The position numbers and the translations under genes are program-made. A model generated the notes under the pieces. That model did not search any database. It saw only the letters and a list, made by a program, of their open reading frames with translations, and had not been told where the DNA came from. Shown piece by piece: positions 1 through 6,005 of a stretch of DNA of 6,410 nucleotides; position 1 is the first letter of the stretch, and every line of letters begins with the position of its first letter. This stretch comes from Bryobacterales bacterium (lineage in GTDB: Bacteria; Acidobacteriota; Terriglobia; Bryobacterales; Bryobacteraceae): the NCBI GenBank assembly GCA_003164075.1, contig PLRZ01000611.1:1-6410 (forward strand). Direction: 5' to 3'.

Positions 1-556
1 GGATGTTGATCTGTTGATAGTTGTTGTCGTAGGTGAAAGACGGCGTGATCTGGCTGCGAAACAGGCCGTTGGACTCCATCAATCGCTGCTGGGCCGCGGC
101 GGCTTCCTGCATCCTGGTTGCGGTAAACGGCTGCCCCAGGTCGAGAGCCGAAGCGTTTTCCAATTGGCCGGCGCGCGGCGGATTGGAGATGCGGCCGGTG
201 GCGGTGACGGCTCCAATGAACCAACTGTTCTTGGTGAGGAAGCGGACGATCACGCCATCCTTCGAGCCGTCGTTATAGGGCTCGGCATCCACTTGGATAT
301 CGGCGTAGCGGCCGGTGGCAAAAAGGCGCTCGATGCTGGCCCGTACGTCGGCCATGCGCAGCGGCTGGTTGGTCTGGAGCGGCAGGATGTCGTGCAGTTC
401 GGATGGGTCGAGCGGCTGCTGCCGGGGATCGAACTGAATGGTGAGCACCTGCTTGCCCTCGTACTTCTGGGCCTGCGCGAGAAGCGTGTCAGGTTGGACC
501 GCGAGCAACAGAATGGCGCTGGCAAAGTGGGCGAGCGTGGGGCACACCATCCTCAT
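1..556 (-). CDS. BamA/TamA-like outer-membrane protein, POTRA-containing N-terminus (partial)
   Basis: The reading frame is open from the left edge, so only the N-terminal 185 residues are present and the stop lies outside. Residues 1-29 look like a signal peptide: MRM, a hydrophobic stretch around 11-20, and a possible cleavage after AQA at 27-29. Residues 34-110 read as a POTRA domain, with a beta strand (VLTIQFDP), a helix with the pattern PLRMADVRASIERLF, and the hallmark turn LFATGRYADIQV at 78-89, then a strand with VIVRFL. A second POTRA begins near 113 and has the helix ending MESNGLFRSQI. POTRA repeats precede a 16-stranded barrel in Omp85 proteins, which fold or secrete outer-membrane proteins; the barrel is not in the window, so BamA, TamA or another Omp85 branch cannot be told apart. 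In-frame ATGs also exist at 601, 592 and 550. I prefer 556 because it gives a compact signal peptide and does not overlap the divergent gene. Confidence 0.82.
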   Translation of the reverse strand, partial: MRMVCPTLAHFASAILLLAVQPDTLLAQAQKYEGKQVLTIQFDPRQQPLDPSELHDILPLQTNQPLRMADVRASIERLFATGRYADIQVDAEPYNDGSKDGVIVRFLTKNSWFIGAVTATGRISNPPRAGQLENASALDLGQPFTATRMQEAAAAQQRLMESNGLFRSQITPSFTYDNNYQQINI

Positions 557-586
557 GATAACGTAAGCGATCCTAGGCAATTTTGT

Positions 587-592
587 TACCAT
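587..592 (+). promoter_or_regulatory. Candidate -10 element (TACCAT) of the thiF/moeB-like gene
   Basis: TACCAT fits TAnnnT and ends seven bases before the ATG at 600, so transcription would start at or one base before the start codon. The only purine-rich stretch (GGGGA, 594-598) sits too close to the ATG to act as a normal Shine-Dalgarno. No convincing -35 hexamer is visible at 16-18 bp spacing, so this is a weak call. The intergenic space shared with the divergent POTRA gene is only about 43 bp. Confidence 0.3.
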
Positions 593-599
593 CGGGGAC

Positions 600-1622
600 A
601 TGAACGCGGCGGAGCGCCAACGGTATTCGCGCCAGATTCTGTTTTCAGGGATCGGCGAGAGGGGACAGGAAGCGCTGCTGCACTCCCACGCGGTAGTGGT
701 GGGTTGCGGCGCGCTGGGCAGTTTCCATGCGGCGGCGCTGGCGCGGGCGGGAGTGGGCCGGTTGACGATCGTCGATCGGGATTATGTCGAGCCCGGCAAT
801 CTGCATCGCCAGTGGCTGTTCGAAGAGAGCGACGCGGCCGAGTCGCTCCCCAAAGCCGCGGCCGCCGTGCGGCGCATCGCGCGCATCAATTCCACCGTGG
901 AGGCGCGCGGCGTGGTGGCCGATCTGACGGCGGCCAACGCCGAAGAGCTTCTGGGCGAGGCTGACGCCATCCTGGACGGCACCGACAATTTCGAAGCGCG
1001 CTACCTGGTAAACGATTTCGCGGTAAGCCGCGGGATTCCGTGGCTCTACGGCGCGGCGGTGGGCAGTTACGGCCTCGCCATGCCCGTGATTCCGGGGCGC
1101 ACGGCGTGTCTGCGCTGCGTTTATCCCGACCCTCCCGGCGGGGTTCAACCCACTTGCGAGACGGCGGGAATCCTGAATGCGATCGTCTCCGCCGTGGCGT
1201 CGATTCAGGTGGCCGACGCGCTGAAAATTCTCTGTGGCTGCGCCTCACAGGTGCACCCGCGGATCACCACCATCGACTTATGGTATGGCGGCATCCGGCA
1301 GATCGAGGGGCCGGCGCGCGACCCCGAGTGTCCCACCTGCGGGCGGCGGGAATTCCCATACCTGGAGGAGCGGCGCCGGCCGCCGGTGACGCTGTGCGGC
1401 CGCAATGCCGTGCAGGTCCACGAGCGCGATCGCCCCCTCGACCTGGCGGAGCTGAAGGCGCGCCTCGAGCCGCTGGGTGAAGTGCGCGCCAACGAGTTCG
1501 CGCTGCGGTTTCTGATCGCGCCGTATGAGATGACGGTGTTTCCGGATGGCCGCGCGATCGTCAAAGGGACCAGCGACGAAGGCGTGGCGCGGAGTCTGTA
1601 CGCGCGCTACGTGGGGAACTGA
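600..1622 (+). CDS. ThiF/MoeB/HesA-family adenylyltransferase (E1-like)
   Basis: A complete 340-aa E1-like enzyme. Family members use ATP to adenylate the C-terminal Gly-Gly of a ubiquitin-fold sulfur carrier (ThiS for thiamine, MoaD for molybdopterin, or relatives). Visible motifs: the N-terminal RYSRQI (8-13); the nucleotide loop GCGALG (35-40); D59; the N67..R70-Q71 motif; K85; the DGTDNFEARYLVND block (126-139), whose D126 matches the metal/ATP aspartate of MoeB; two zinc CxxC pairs, C170/C173 and C244/C247; and the putative catalytic cysteine C186 in PTCETAG. The C-terminal part (about 261-340) extends past the short E. coli MoeB (249 aa). It has no rhodanese signature and resembles the tail of the longer ThiF-type proteins of about 340 aa. 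No carrier-protein gene lies in the window, so ThiF and MoeB cannot be separated. It diverges from the POTRA gene and converges on the next gene. Confidence 0.92.
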   Translation: MNAAERQRYSRQILFSGIGERGQEALLHSHAVVVGCGALGSFHAAALARAGVGRLTIVDRDYVEPGNLHRQWLFEESDAAESLPKAAAAVRRIARINSTVEARGVVADLTAANAEELLGEADAILDGTDNFEARYLVNDFAVSRGIPWLYGAAVGSYGLAMPVIPGRTACLRCVYPDPPGGVQPTCETAGILNAIVSAVASIQVADALKILCGCASQVHPRITTIDLWYGGIRQIEGPARDPECPTCGRREFPYLEERRRPPVTLCGRNAVQVHERDRPLDLAELKARLEPLGEVRANEFALRFLIAPYEMTVFPDGRAIVKGTSDEGVARSLYARYVGN

Positions 1623-1625
1623 GGG

Positions 1626-3251
1626 CTACTGGGCCTTTGCCGGCTGATTCCTCCTGCCTTTTACCGCCAATCCCAGCATCAGCACGATGGGCAGCACAGT
1701 GCCGGCCAAATAAAGGGCCCACAGAACGAGCAGGACCGGTTGAGAAATGGGAGCGGGTTTATTGGCCGCCAGACGCCCGAATGCTGCGCTCAAGCCCATG
1801 GCGCGGAACTCCCCTATATGCAAAGCCGCCAGGGCTCCATTGGCACGGTGTCCGATCATGCCCGTATAGTACGGAATCGCCAGCAGGTGCATGCCGTAAA
1901 AGTCCAGCAGGCCGAACAGGGTGGCGCCGATGGCCGCCGCCCAAACCTGGAACCGGCCAAACGCCACCACGCAGAGTACCACTTCGCAACCCACCACTGC
2001 GTACATGTACCACCCCATCGATCCCGCCAGCCCTTTCGTCAGATACTGCAGCAAAACGTTGTAGAGCTGCCCCAGCCAGAAGAAGCCGTAGATACCCACC
2101 AGCCACAGGACCCCTGGTTTATGCACGCGCAGGATCAGACCGGCGGCGGCCAGAAAAGCGATGGCGAAAAAGATATGATACATCCAGCTACGCACCGTCA
2201 GAGAACTCCATCCGCAAAAATAAAGGTGCGAGAACAGGATCACATCCACGGACCGGATCCACGGAACATGCGGGATGGCAGCCAACGTTGCGGCCAGACC
2301 TCGGCCACGCAGCATCACCGGTTCCGCCAGTCCCGAGAGAGTTCCCGTGGTCACGAGATTGCGGACGTACCACCAACCGGCGACCGACGCCGCCACCAGC
2401 GACGTTGCCATCGCGGGCTTCCAGGCGGTTCTGTATTTGAACAGCAGCAGCAGAAGCACTGCCGGGACAGCCGTCAAAAAGTAAGCTTTGGCCAGCAGTC
2501 CGAGACCGAGGATCGCACCCAATACGACTGCGCGTCCAACACTCGGCGCTTCGGTGACGATTCGGAGTCCGACATAGGTCAGCAGGGTGAAAAGCAGTAT
2601 CGAGACCGGTTCATTGCTAATCCGCGCCACGTTGCTTGCAAATCCCGGCATGACCGCAACAACGGCTGCGCATCCGAGGGCCGCGGAGTCGCGTCCGATA
2701 ATCTTCCGTGCGATGGCGAAGGTGAGGGGCACGGCGAGCGACGCGATCAGTACTCCGAGCCACCGCAGCACCATCGATTGCGCCAGCAGGCTGAAGCTTC
2801 GGAGCATGCTGAGGACGGGCGCCATCAGCCAGTAATAGAGCGGCGGTTGATACGCCTCATAGGCCGAGACTCCGTTGGCCGAGTCTTCCCGGGCCCACTC
2901 CAGGGGCATGTCGTGCAGGCGGATTTCACGCTGGCGCCTCTCTTCGGGCGGCAGGCTCCAGTACCCTTCCTCCGTGAGAGAAAGCCGAAAGACCGGCCAG
3001 CCCCGCACTTCCCACGGCACCGGCACGAGTTTAAAGGATTCCTCCACATCCCGCGGGCCCGGTTGGTCCCGAGGCACCAATAGAAGACCTTTTGTGGAAG
3101 TGGCGCGGATCACTCCAAAATGCGCGAACTCGTCATAGCCTTCCCAAAGTGGAAACATGGAAGCGTAGAAACAGCCGCGCAACAAAAAGCAAATCCAGAT
3201 GGACGCTAATAACCAACGGCTGCGCATTGAGGGCGAAGTCATGCTTGTCAT
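1626..3251 (-). CDS. Polytopic GT-C-type membrane glycosyltransferase-like protein (copy A)
   Basis: A 541-aa protein with a first transmembrane helix at about 13-33 and many further hydrophobic segments, roughly 10-13 in all. Directly after helix 1 comes FPLWEGYDEFAHFG (33-46), with the acidic pair D40-E41 in the first large loop, the position of the catalytic acidic motif in GT-C enzymes. A long soluble loop ends in YEAYQPPLYYW (131-141), a PPLYY motif typical of GT39/DUF2142-like proteins. Later come LLAKAYFL and GWWYVRN. GT-C enzymes transfer sugars from polyprenyl-phosphate donors on the periplasmic side; donor and acceptor cannot be inferred here. The start could also be the ATG at 3242 or 3227; the latter gives a basic MRSRW start right before helix 1, and none has a strong Shine-Dalgarno. 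Its stop lies 3 bases from the convergent stop of the adenylyltransferase. It is paralogous to the gene at 3437-4999. Confidence 0.85.
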   Translation of the reverse strand: MTSMTSPSMRSRWLLASIWICFLLRGCFYASMFPLWEGYDEFAHFGVIRATSTKGLLLVPRDQPGPRDVEESFKLVPVPWEVRGWPVFRLSLTEEGYWSLPPEERRQREIRLHDMPLEWAREDSANGVSAYEAYQPPLYYWLMAPVLSMLRSFSLLAQSMVLRWLGVLIASLAVPLTFAIARKIIGRDSAALGCAAVVAVMPGFASNVARISNEPVSILLFTLLTYVGLRIVTEAPSVGRAVVLGAILGLGLLAKAYFLTAVPAVLLLLLFKYRTAWKPAMATSLVAASVAGWWYVRNLVTTGTLSGLAEPVMLRGRGLAATLAAIPHVPWIRSVDVILFSHLYFCGWSSLTVRSWMYHIFFAIAFLAAAGLILRVHKPGVLWLVGIYGFFWLGQLYNVLLQYLTKGLAGSMGWYMYAVVGCEVVLCVVAFGRFQVWAAAIGATLFGLLDFYGMHLLAIPYYTGMIGHRANGALAALHIGEFRAMGLSAAFGRLAANKPAPISQPVLLVLWALYLAGTVLPIVLMLGLAVKGRRNQPAKAQ

Positions 3252-3436
3252 TCTCGCAATTCACGCTCTGTTGCGATGGCGACTTCCTCGCTGTGGGGTG
3301 CTAACGTTTTCGGGAAGCGCGTCTCTTTGGGCCCGGCTCCGCAAGCACTTCCAAACATCGAGACGCCGTTCTGAGCCGCGCGCGCCAGAGCGGTTCTTAG
3401 CCAGCACCCCCTCGCATGGCGTGCTAGACTGCGCTG
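3252..3436. other. Divergent intergenic region between the two GT-C paralogues
   Basis: These 185 bp hold no credible gene and must carry the promoters for both divergent membrane-protein genes. GGGGTGCT at 3295-3302 recurs in inverted orientation as AGCACCCC at 3403-3410, so each gene has one copy upstream in the same relative orientation (about 44 bp from the minus-strand start and 27 bp from the plus-strand start). An 8-bp match in a region this size can arise by chance, so it is only a possible shared control site. Confidence 0.4.
3425..3430 (+). promoter_or_regulatory. Candidate -10 element (TAGACT) of GT-C copy B
   Basis: TAGACT fits TAnnnT and ends six bases before the GTG at 3437, which places the predicted transcription start exactly on the start codon. 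There is no Shine-Dalgarno upstream of the GTG and an in-frame TAG (3425-3427) lies inside the hexamer, so translation cannot begin further upstream. No good -35 is seen. Confidence 0.35.
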
Positions 3437-4999
3437 GTGACACTGACCCGCAAGACGATTCTGTTGTTCGGAATCGTCAATGCCGCGCTGTTCAGCGCGC
3501 TTCTGCCGCTGTGGGAGGGCTTCGATGAGGCGTTCCACTACGGCTACGTCGAGACGCTGTGGCAAACGCGCCGATTGCCGGTGCTTGGCCGCACTTCGCT
3601 TCCCTACGACGTGGCGGCGTCATTCCCACTCGCGCCCGTAAGCAACGTGGCCAAGGTTGCGATTCCCGAAGCCACCGCGTATGGCGACTGGTTCGCGCTG
3701 CCCGCGTTGGAGCGCGAGAGGCGACGGCGCGGCGTGGAGCGACTAACGCCGGATCCACGCCCCATTTCCCGCGGTAACTACGAAGCCCACCAGTCGCCAC
3801 TGGCTTATGTGGTGCTGGCGCCTCCGGATTGGTTGCTGGCGAAGTTCCCGCTGACGGTGCGGGTGCTGGTTCTGCGGCTGTTCTGCGGGATGGGTGCGGT
3901 GGTGCTGTTGTTTCTTGGCGCTTCGGCGTTGTGCCGGGTTTTGGAAGTGCCGGAACCGTTTGCCAACGCCGCGCTGTTCTGCATCTTCTCCACGGAGATG
4001 CTCTATGCCACCACGGCGCACGTGGCAAACGACTGGCTTGCGGTGGGAATCGGCGCCCCCTTCCTGGCCGCTCTCGCGACTTATTCCCGAACGCCCGATC
4101 GGCGGTCCGGGCTGGTGGCCAGCGCATGGCTTGCCGCGGGACTCCTGACGAAGGCCTACTTCCTGGTCTTCGCCGGCTTCGCCGCGGGTGTGGCAGCCAT
4201 GCTGATCTGGCGGCGCCGCACGCGAATTCGAACGATACTGCCCGGCGCGGCACTGGTGGTGGTGTTGGCGGGCCCGTGGTACACGCGGAATATCAGTCTC
4301 TATGGCAATGCCGGTGGTACCCCCGAAGCGTTCGGGAAAATCGGAATCGGACAGACCCTGGCGGCGGCGACGCGCGTGGACTGGCTGGCGGCCGGCGGCT
4401 ATCTGGCGCGCGGGTCGCTGTGGACCGGGAACAACTGGTTCAGCAGCTATTCGCGAACTACGCTGAATGTGGCGCTCGGGCTATTGGCTCTCGGAATCGC
4501 GGCCTGGGTCTGGCACCGCCGCCAGATCCAGTCAACGGAACGCGTGGTATTCGGAGCGATGCTGCTGTTTCTGGCCGGGGTAGGGTACGAAGGCTGCGCC
4601 ATGGTTGCGGAACGCGGCTTCCAGGTGGCCGGTCCCAGTCCCTGGTACACGCAGGTATTGCTGGTCCCTGCGATGGCGCTGGTATGTCTCGGACTGTCGC
4701 GCTGGAAACGGGTGGGCCACTTACTGGCGGGCGCCATGGTGGCATTGTGGGCGTGGATTCTGGTGGCCACCTGGACGCTCAAGCTGTTCCCGATGTATGC
4801 GGGCGGCGAATCTTCCCCCATGCGCGCGAGGGATGTGTGGAGATGGTGGGCGCATGGGGCGGCGGCGCACGCGCACGATCTCTCGTTGACGGCGTTGGCG
4901 CCGGCCCCGTGGCTGTACGCGGGGATGGTGGTATCGGTCGCGCTCACGGTGTGGTTGGGGGTGGGCCGGATTTTGGCGCTGGTGAAGGTGCGGGTCTAA
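3437..4999 (+). CDS. Polytopic GT-C-type membrane glycosyltransferase-like protein (copy B)
   Basis: A 520-aa multi-spanning protein and clear paralogue of copy A. The same ordered landmarks occur: LPLWEGFDEAFHYG (23-36) with acidic pair D30-E31 and H34 after the first helix; a loop motif WFALPALERERR matching WSLPPEERRQR in copy A; YEAHQSPLAY (115-124) in place of the PPLYY motif; then LLTKAYFL and GPWYTRN. It probably acts at the inner membrane, transferring a sugar from a lipid-linked donor on the periplasmic face; substrate unknown. The second motif is degraded (SPLAY for PPLYY), so its specificity or activity may differ from copy A. The start is GTG; an in-frame stop 12 bases upstream excludes an earlier start. 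Alternative naming as a DUF2142-like or GT39-like protein is equally defensible from sequence alone. Confidence 0.85.
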   Translation: MTLTRKTILLFGIVNAALFSALLPLWEGFDEAFHYGYVETLWQTRRLPVLGRTSLPYDVAASFPLAPVSNVAKVAIPEATAYGDWFALPALERERRRRGVERLTPDPRPISRGNYEAHQSPLAYVVLAPPDWLLAKFPLTVRVLVLRLFCGMGAVVLLFLGASALCRVLEVPEPFANAALFCIFSTEMLYATTAHVANDWLAVGIGAPFLAALATYSRTPDRRSGLVASAWLAAGLLTKAYFLVFAGFAAGVAAMLIWRRRTRIRTILPGAALVVVLAGPWYTRNISLYGNAGGTPEAFGKIGIGQTLAAATRVDWLAAGGYLARGSLWTGNNWFSSYSRTTLNVALGLLALGIAAWVWHRRQIQSTERVVFGAMLLFLAGVGYEGCAMVAERGFQVAGPSPWYTQVLLVPAMALVCLGLSRWKRVGHLLAGAMVALWAWILVATWTLKLFPMYAGGESSPMRARDVWRWWAHGAAAHAHDLSLTALAPAPWLYAGMVVSVALTVWLGVGRILALVKVRV

Positions 5000-5068
5000 A
5001 TCTAAAGTCCCATGGCGTGGGCACTCGCGCCCAAGTTTTCCCACGTGCGCACATCTGCACAATTAGTT

Positions 5069-5131
5069 GGGCGGACGCCCTTTGGGCCCGCCAGCCCCCG
5101 GGCCGGCTCTTTGTAAACTGCAAGGGCCGGC
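5069..5131. terminator. Stacked GC-rich hairpins downstream of GT-C copy B
   Basis: Three overlapping stems are visible. GGCGG (5070-5074) plus GCCC (5077-5080) pair with GGGC (5084-5087) plus CCGCC (5088-5092): nine base pairs, a TTT loop and a 2-base bulge. GGCCCG (5085-5090) can pair with CGGGCC (5099-5104). GCCGGC (5102-5107) can pair with GCCGGC (5126-5131), helped by partial pairing inside. The first and second stems compete for the same bases. No T-tract follows any of them, so a classical intrinsic terminator is not shown; a hairpin-only terminator or mRNA-end stabiliser is the simplest reading. The rest of the spacer between 5000 and 5201 holds no gene that I can support. Confidence 0.45.
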
Positions 5132-5163
5132 ATACGTAGGATTTATTGAACGAAGCCTCGCTG

Positions 5164-5195
5164 TTGACGACGGCGCTTGATCCATTTGTTACCGT
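5164..5195 (+). promoter_or_regulatory. Candidate promoter of the nucleotidyltransferase cassette
   Basis: TTGACG at 5164-5169 is a good -35 match. At 17 bp spacing lies TGTTAC (5187-5192); overlapping it, TACCGT (5190-5195) fits TAnnnT better but at 20 bp spacing. Either choice places the transcription start at about 5199-5202, at or next to the GTG start codon at 5202. TTTGTTACC here also occurs just before the adenylyltransferase start (582-590). Confidence 0.4.
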
Positions 5196-5201
5196 TTAGT
5201 T

Positions 5202-5638
5202 GTGCTGCCCAAGCTGACCGATGCCGGAGAACTGCCTCCTGGAGTGCACATCGCCGACTGGCAGGAGTTCAAATCGCGATTCGGCGGGTTCTCTCCGAGG
5301 CGTCTGTGGCTGCTGGGCCGTCTACGGACTCTAGTGGAACTCGCTGCCACATCCGGAGAACTGCGGCGCGTCTTCGTCTGGGGCAGTTTTGTCACGGGGA
5401 AACCGGCGCCGGAGATCTCGACATCCTCCTGATCATGAGCGAAGGCTTCGAAGTCGATCGCTTAGCCGCTTCGGCGCAAGCCGTCTTCGATTCCACGCGG
5501 GCCAAGCTGTTGTTCGAATCGGATGTCTTTTGGGCACGCGCCTCGATCGGAGACCAAGTGCTCGATGTTTGGCTGGACACCTATCAAACCTCCAGAAGTT
5601 TTCGAAAACGCGGTATTGTGGAATTGGTGCTGCCGTGA
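5202..5638 (+). pseudogene. Nucleotidyltransferase-fold protein, DUF6932-like, interrupted by a one-base frameshift
   Basis: The N-terminal half reads from GTG 5202 and stops at 5432. The C-terminal half continues in another frame to the TGA at 5636-5638. Restoring one base gives 145 aa. The first half has LPPGV (11-15), a WQEFKSRFG segment and FVWGSFVTGKPAP; the second opens with GDLDILLIM. Joined, they make GSFVT...GDLD, the G-S plus D-x-D active-site pattern (G61-S62, D72, D74) of the polymerase-beta-type nucleotidyltransferase fold, with a possible third acid at D122 in VLDVWLD. The overall pattern recalls the DUF6932 family; I am fairly sure of the fold, less of the family. Such enzymes transfer nucleotides to RNA, proteins or small molecules; the substrate is unknown. 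The missing base lies within 5396-5412, either in the GGGG run or the GCGCCGG stretch. It could be a real mutation or a sequencing error. As written, the catalytic aspartates are lost from the translated product. Confidence 0.75.
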
Positions 5639-5835
5639 TTCAAACCGACGATCAAATGCTAGTCGCGCAGCAATGCGTTAGCAACCTCCGCAGAGTCCTC
5701 CTGGAGGCACGCAAAGTGCATTCGAGACAGGACTACTCTCGAATGGCGGAGCCGATCCTCCTTGAGATTCAACAGCGCGAGCAGGAGATCCTCGAGTACT
5801 TAAGTAGAGACTTGGAACAACCGATAGCGAGCTAG
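5635..5835 (+). CDS. Small helical protein coupled to the nucleotidyltransferase gene
   Basis: A 66-aa protein, MIQTDDQMLVAQQ... to ...LEQPIAS. Its GTG start overlaps the TGA stop of the upstream gene in a GTGA tetranucleotide (5635-5638), the usual sign of translational coupling in one operon. There is no strong Shine-Dalgarno, which fits coupling; the ATG at 5656 is a shorter alternative giving 59 aa. The sequence is predicted to be almost wholly helical and charged, with two amphipathic stretches (about 8-27 and 34-58), including AEPILLEIQQREQEILEYL. No signal peptide, membrane segment or metal motif is seen. I do not recognise a named domain. The context, a small helical partner directly behind a minimal nucleotidyltransferase, resembles two-component nucleotidyltransferase/partner modules, so it may bind or regulate that enzyme; this is inference. 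Confidence 0.68.
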   Translation: MIQTDDQMLVAQQCVSNLRRVLLEARKVHSRQDYSRMAEPILLEIQQREQEILEYLSRDLEQPIAS

Positions 5836-5856
5836 CCCGCAAGCAAGCCCCTCGAT

Positions 5857-5875
5857 AATTCCGAGCCTCGGGATT
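5857..5875 (+). terminator. Hairpin after the nucleotidyltransferase cassette
   Basis: AATTCCGA (5857-5864) pairs with TCGGGATT (5868-5875) around a GCC triloop: eight pairs, one of them G-U. It lies 21 bases after the stop of the small gene and before the first operator-like site. No T-tract follows, so it is at best a weak intrinsic terminator that separates the cassette from the arabinofuranosidase promoter. Confidence 0.4.
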
Positions 5876-5878
5876 GCC

Positions 5879-5894
5879 GTGTAATCGCTTTCAC
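5879..5894. promoter_or_regulatory. LacI-family operator-like site, upstream copy
   Basis: GTGTAATCGCTTTCAC is a pseudopalindrome centred on the CG at 5886-5887, with 6 of 8 half-site positions matching. It fits nTGnAAnCGnTTnCAn, the general shape of operators bound by LacI/GalR-family regulators. Its centre is 111 bp upstream of the centre of the second copy. Confidence 0.5.
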
Positions 5895-5989
5895 AATCAA
5901 TCGCCGGTTGGCATGTCGCGGTGCGTGTGATGATTGGCGTGTACGCACTTCCGATCGCCAAAGAGTGTCCTCCCCCCTAGCATTTGCGC

Positions 5990-6005
5990 TTGCAAGCGAT
6001 TACAA
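5990..6005. promoter_or_regulatory. LacI-family operator-like site overlapping the -10 element
   Basis: TTGCAAGCGATTACAA is a pseudopalindrome centred on the CG at 5997-5998 (6 of 8 half-site positions match) and fits the same nTGnAAnCGnTTnCAn form as the upstream site. It covers five of the six bases of the -10 element at 6001-6006, the position expected of a repressor site. It also overlaps a perfect 12-bp palindrome, CGCTTGCAAGCG (5987-5998), offset by half a site. AAGCGATTAC (5994-6003) is the exact inverse of GTAATCGCTT (5881-5890) in the upstream copy. Confidence 0.58.

Noticed and set aside
14..964. A 316-codon plus-strand open frame across the POTRA gene and the start of the adenylyltransferase gene
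   Set aside because: It lies antisense to a clear POTRA protein and out of frame with a clear ThiF-family enzyme. Its Arg/Gly-rich composition is typical of a high-GC shadow frame.
645..1148. A 167-codon minus-strand open frame inside the adenylyltransferase gene
   Set aside because: Antisense shadow in high-GC DNA, with no motif and no ribosome binding site.
1617..1645. A shared terminator between the convergent adenylyltransferase and GT-C copy A genes
   Set aside because: Only three bases separate the stops, and I found no hairpin followed by a T-tract on either strand.
1740..3083. A 447-codon plus-strand open frame antisense to GT-C copy A
   Set aside because: The translation is rich in His, Arg and Gln with no domain, while the opposite strand encodes a membrane protein with recognisable motifs shared with a paralogue.
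3829..5139. A 436-codon plus-strand open frame overlapping GT-C copy B in another frame
   Set aside because: Gly/Arg-rich shadow frame with no motif; copy B in the other frame has conserved motifs throughout.
5177..5410. ATG at 5177 as the true start of the nucleotidyltransferase gene
   Set aside because: The residues from 5177 to about 5410 have no family resemblance, whereas the frame from GTG 5202 gives LPPGV and GSFVT. Only the part after the frameshift in the 5177 frame is real.
5396..5412. Programmed -1 ribosomal frameshifting joining the two halves of the nucleotidyltransferase
   Set aside because: The required shift is -1 and there is a GGGGAAA stretch, but it does not fit the X-XXY-YYZ heptamer in frame, and I see no clear stimulatory structure. 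A one-base deletion or sequencing error is simpler.
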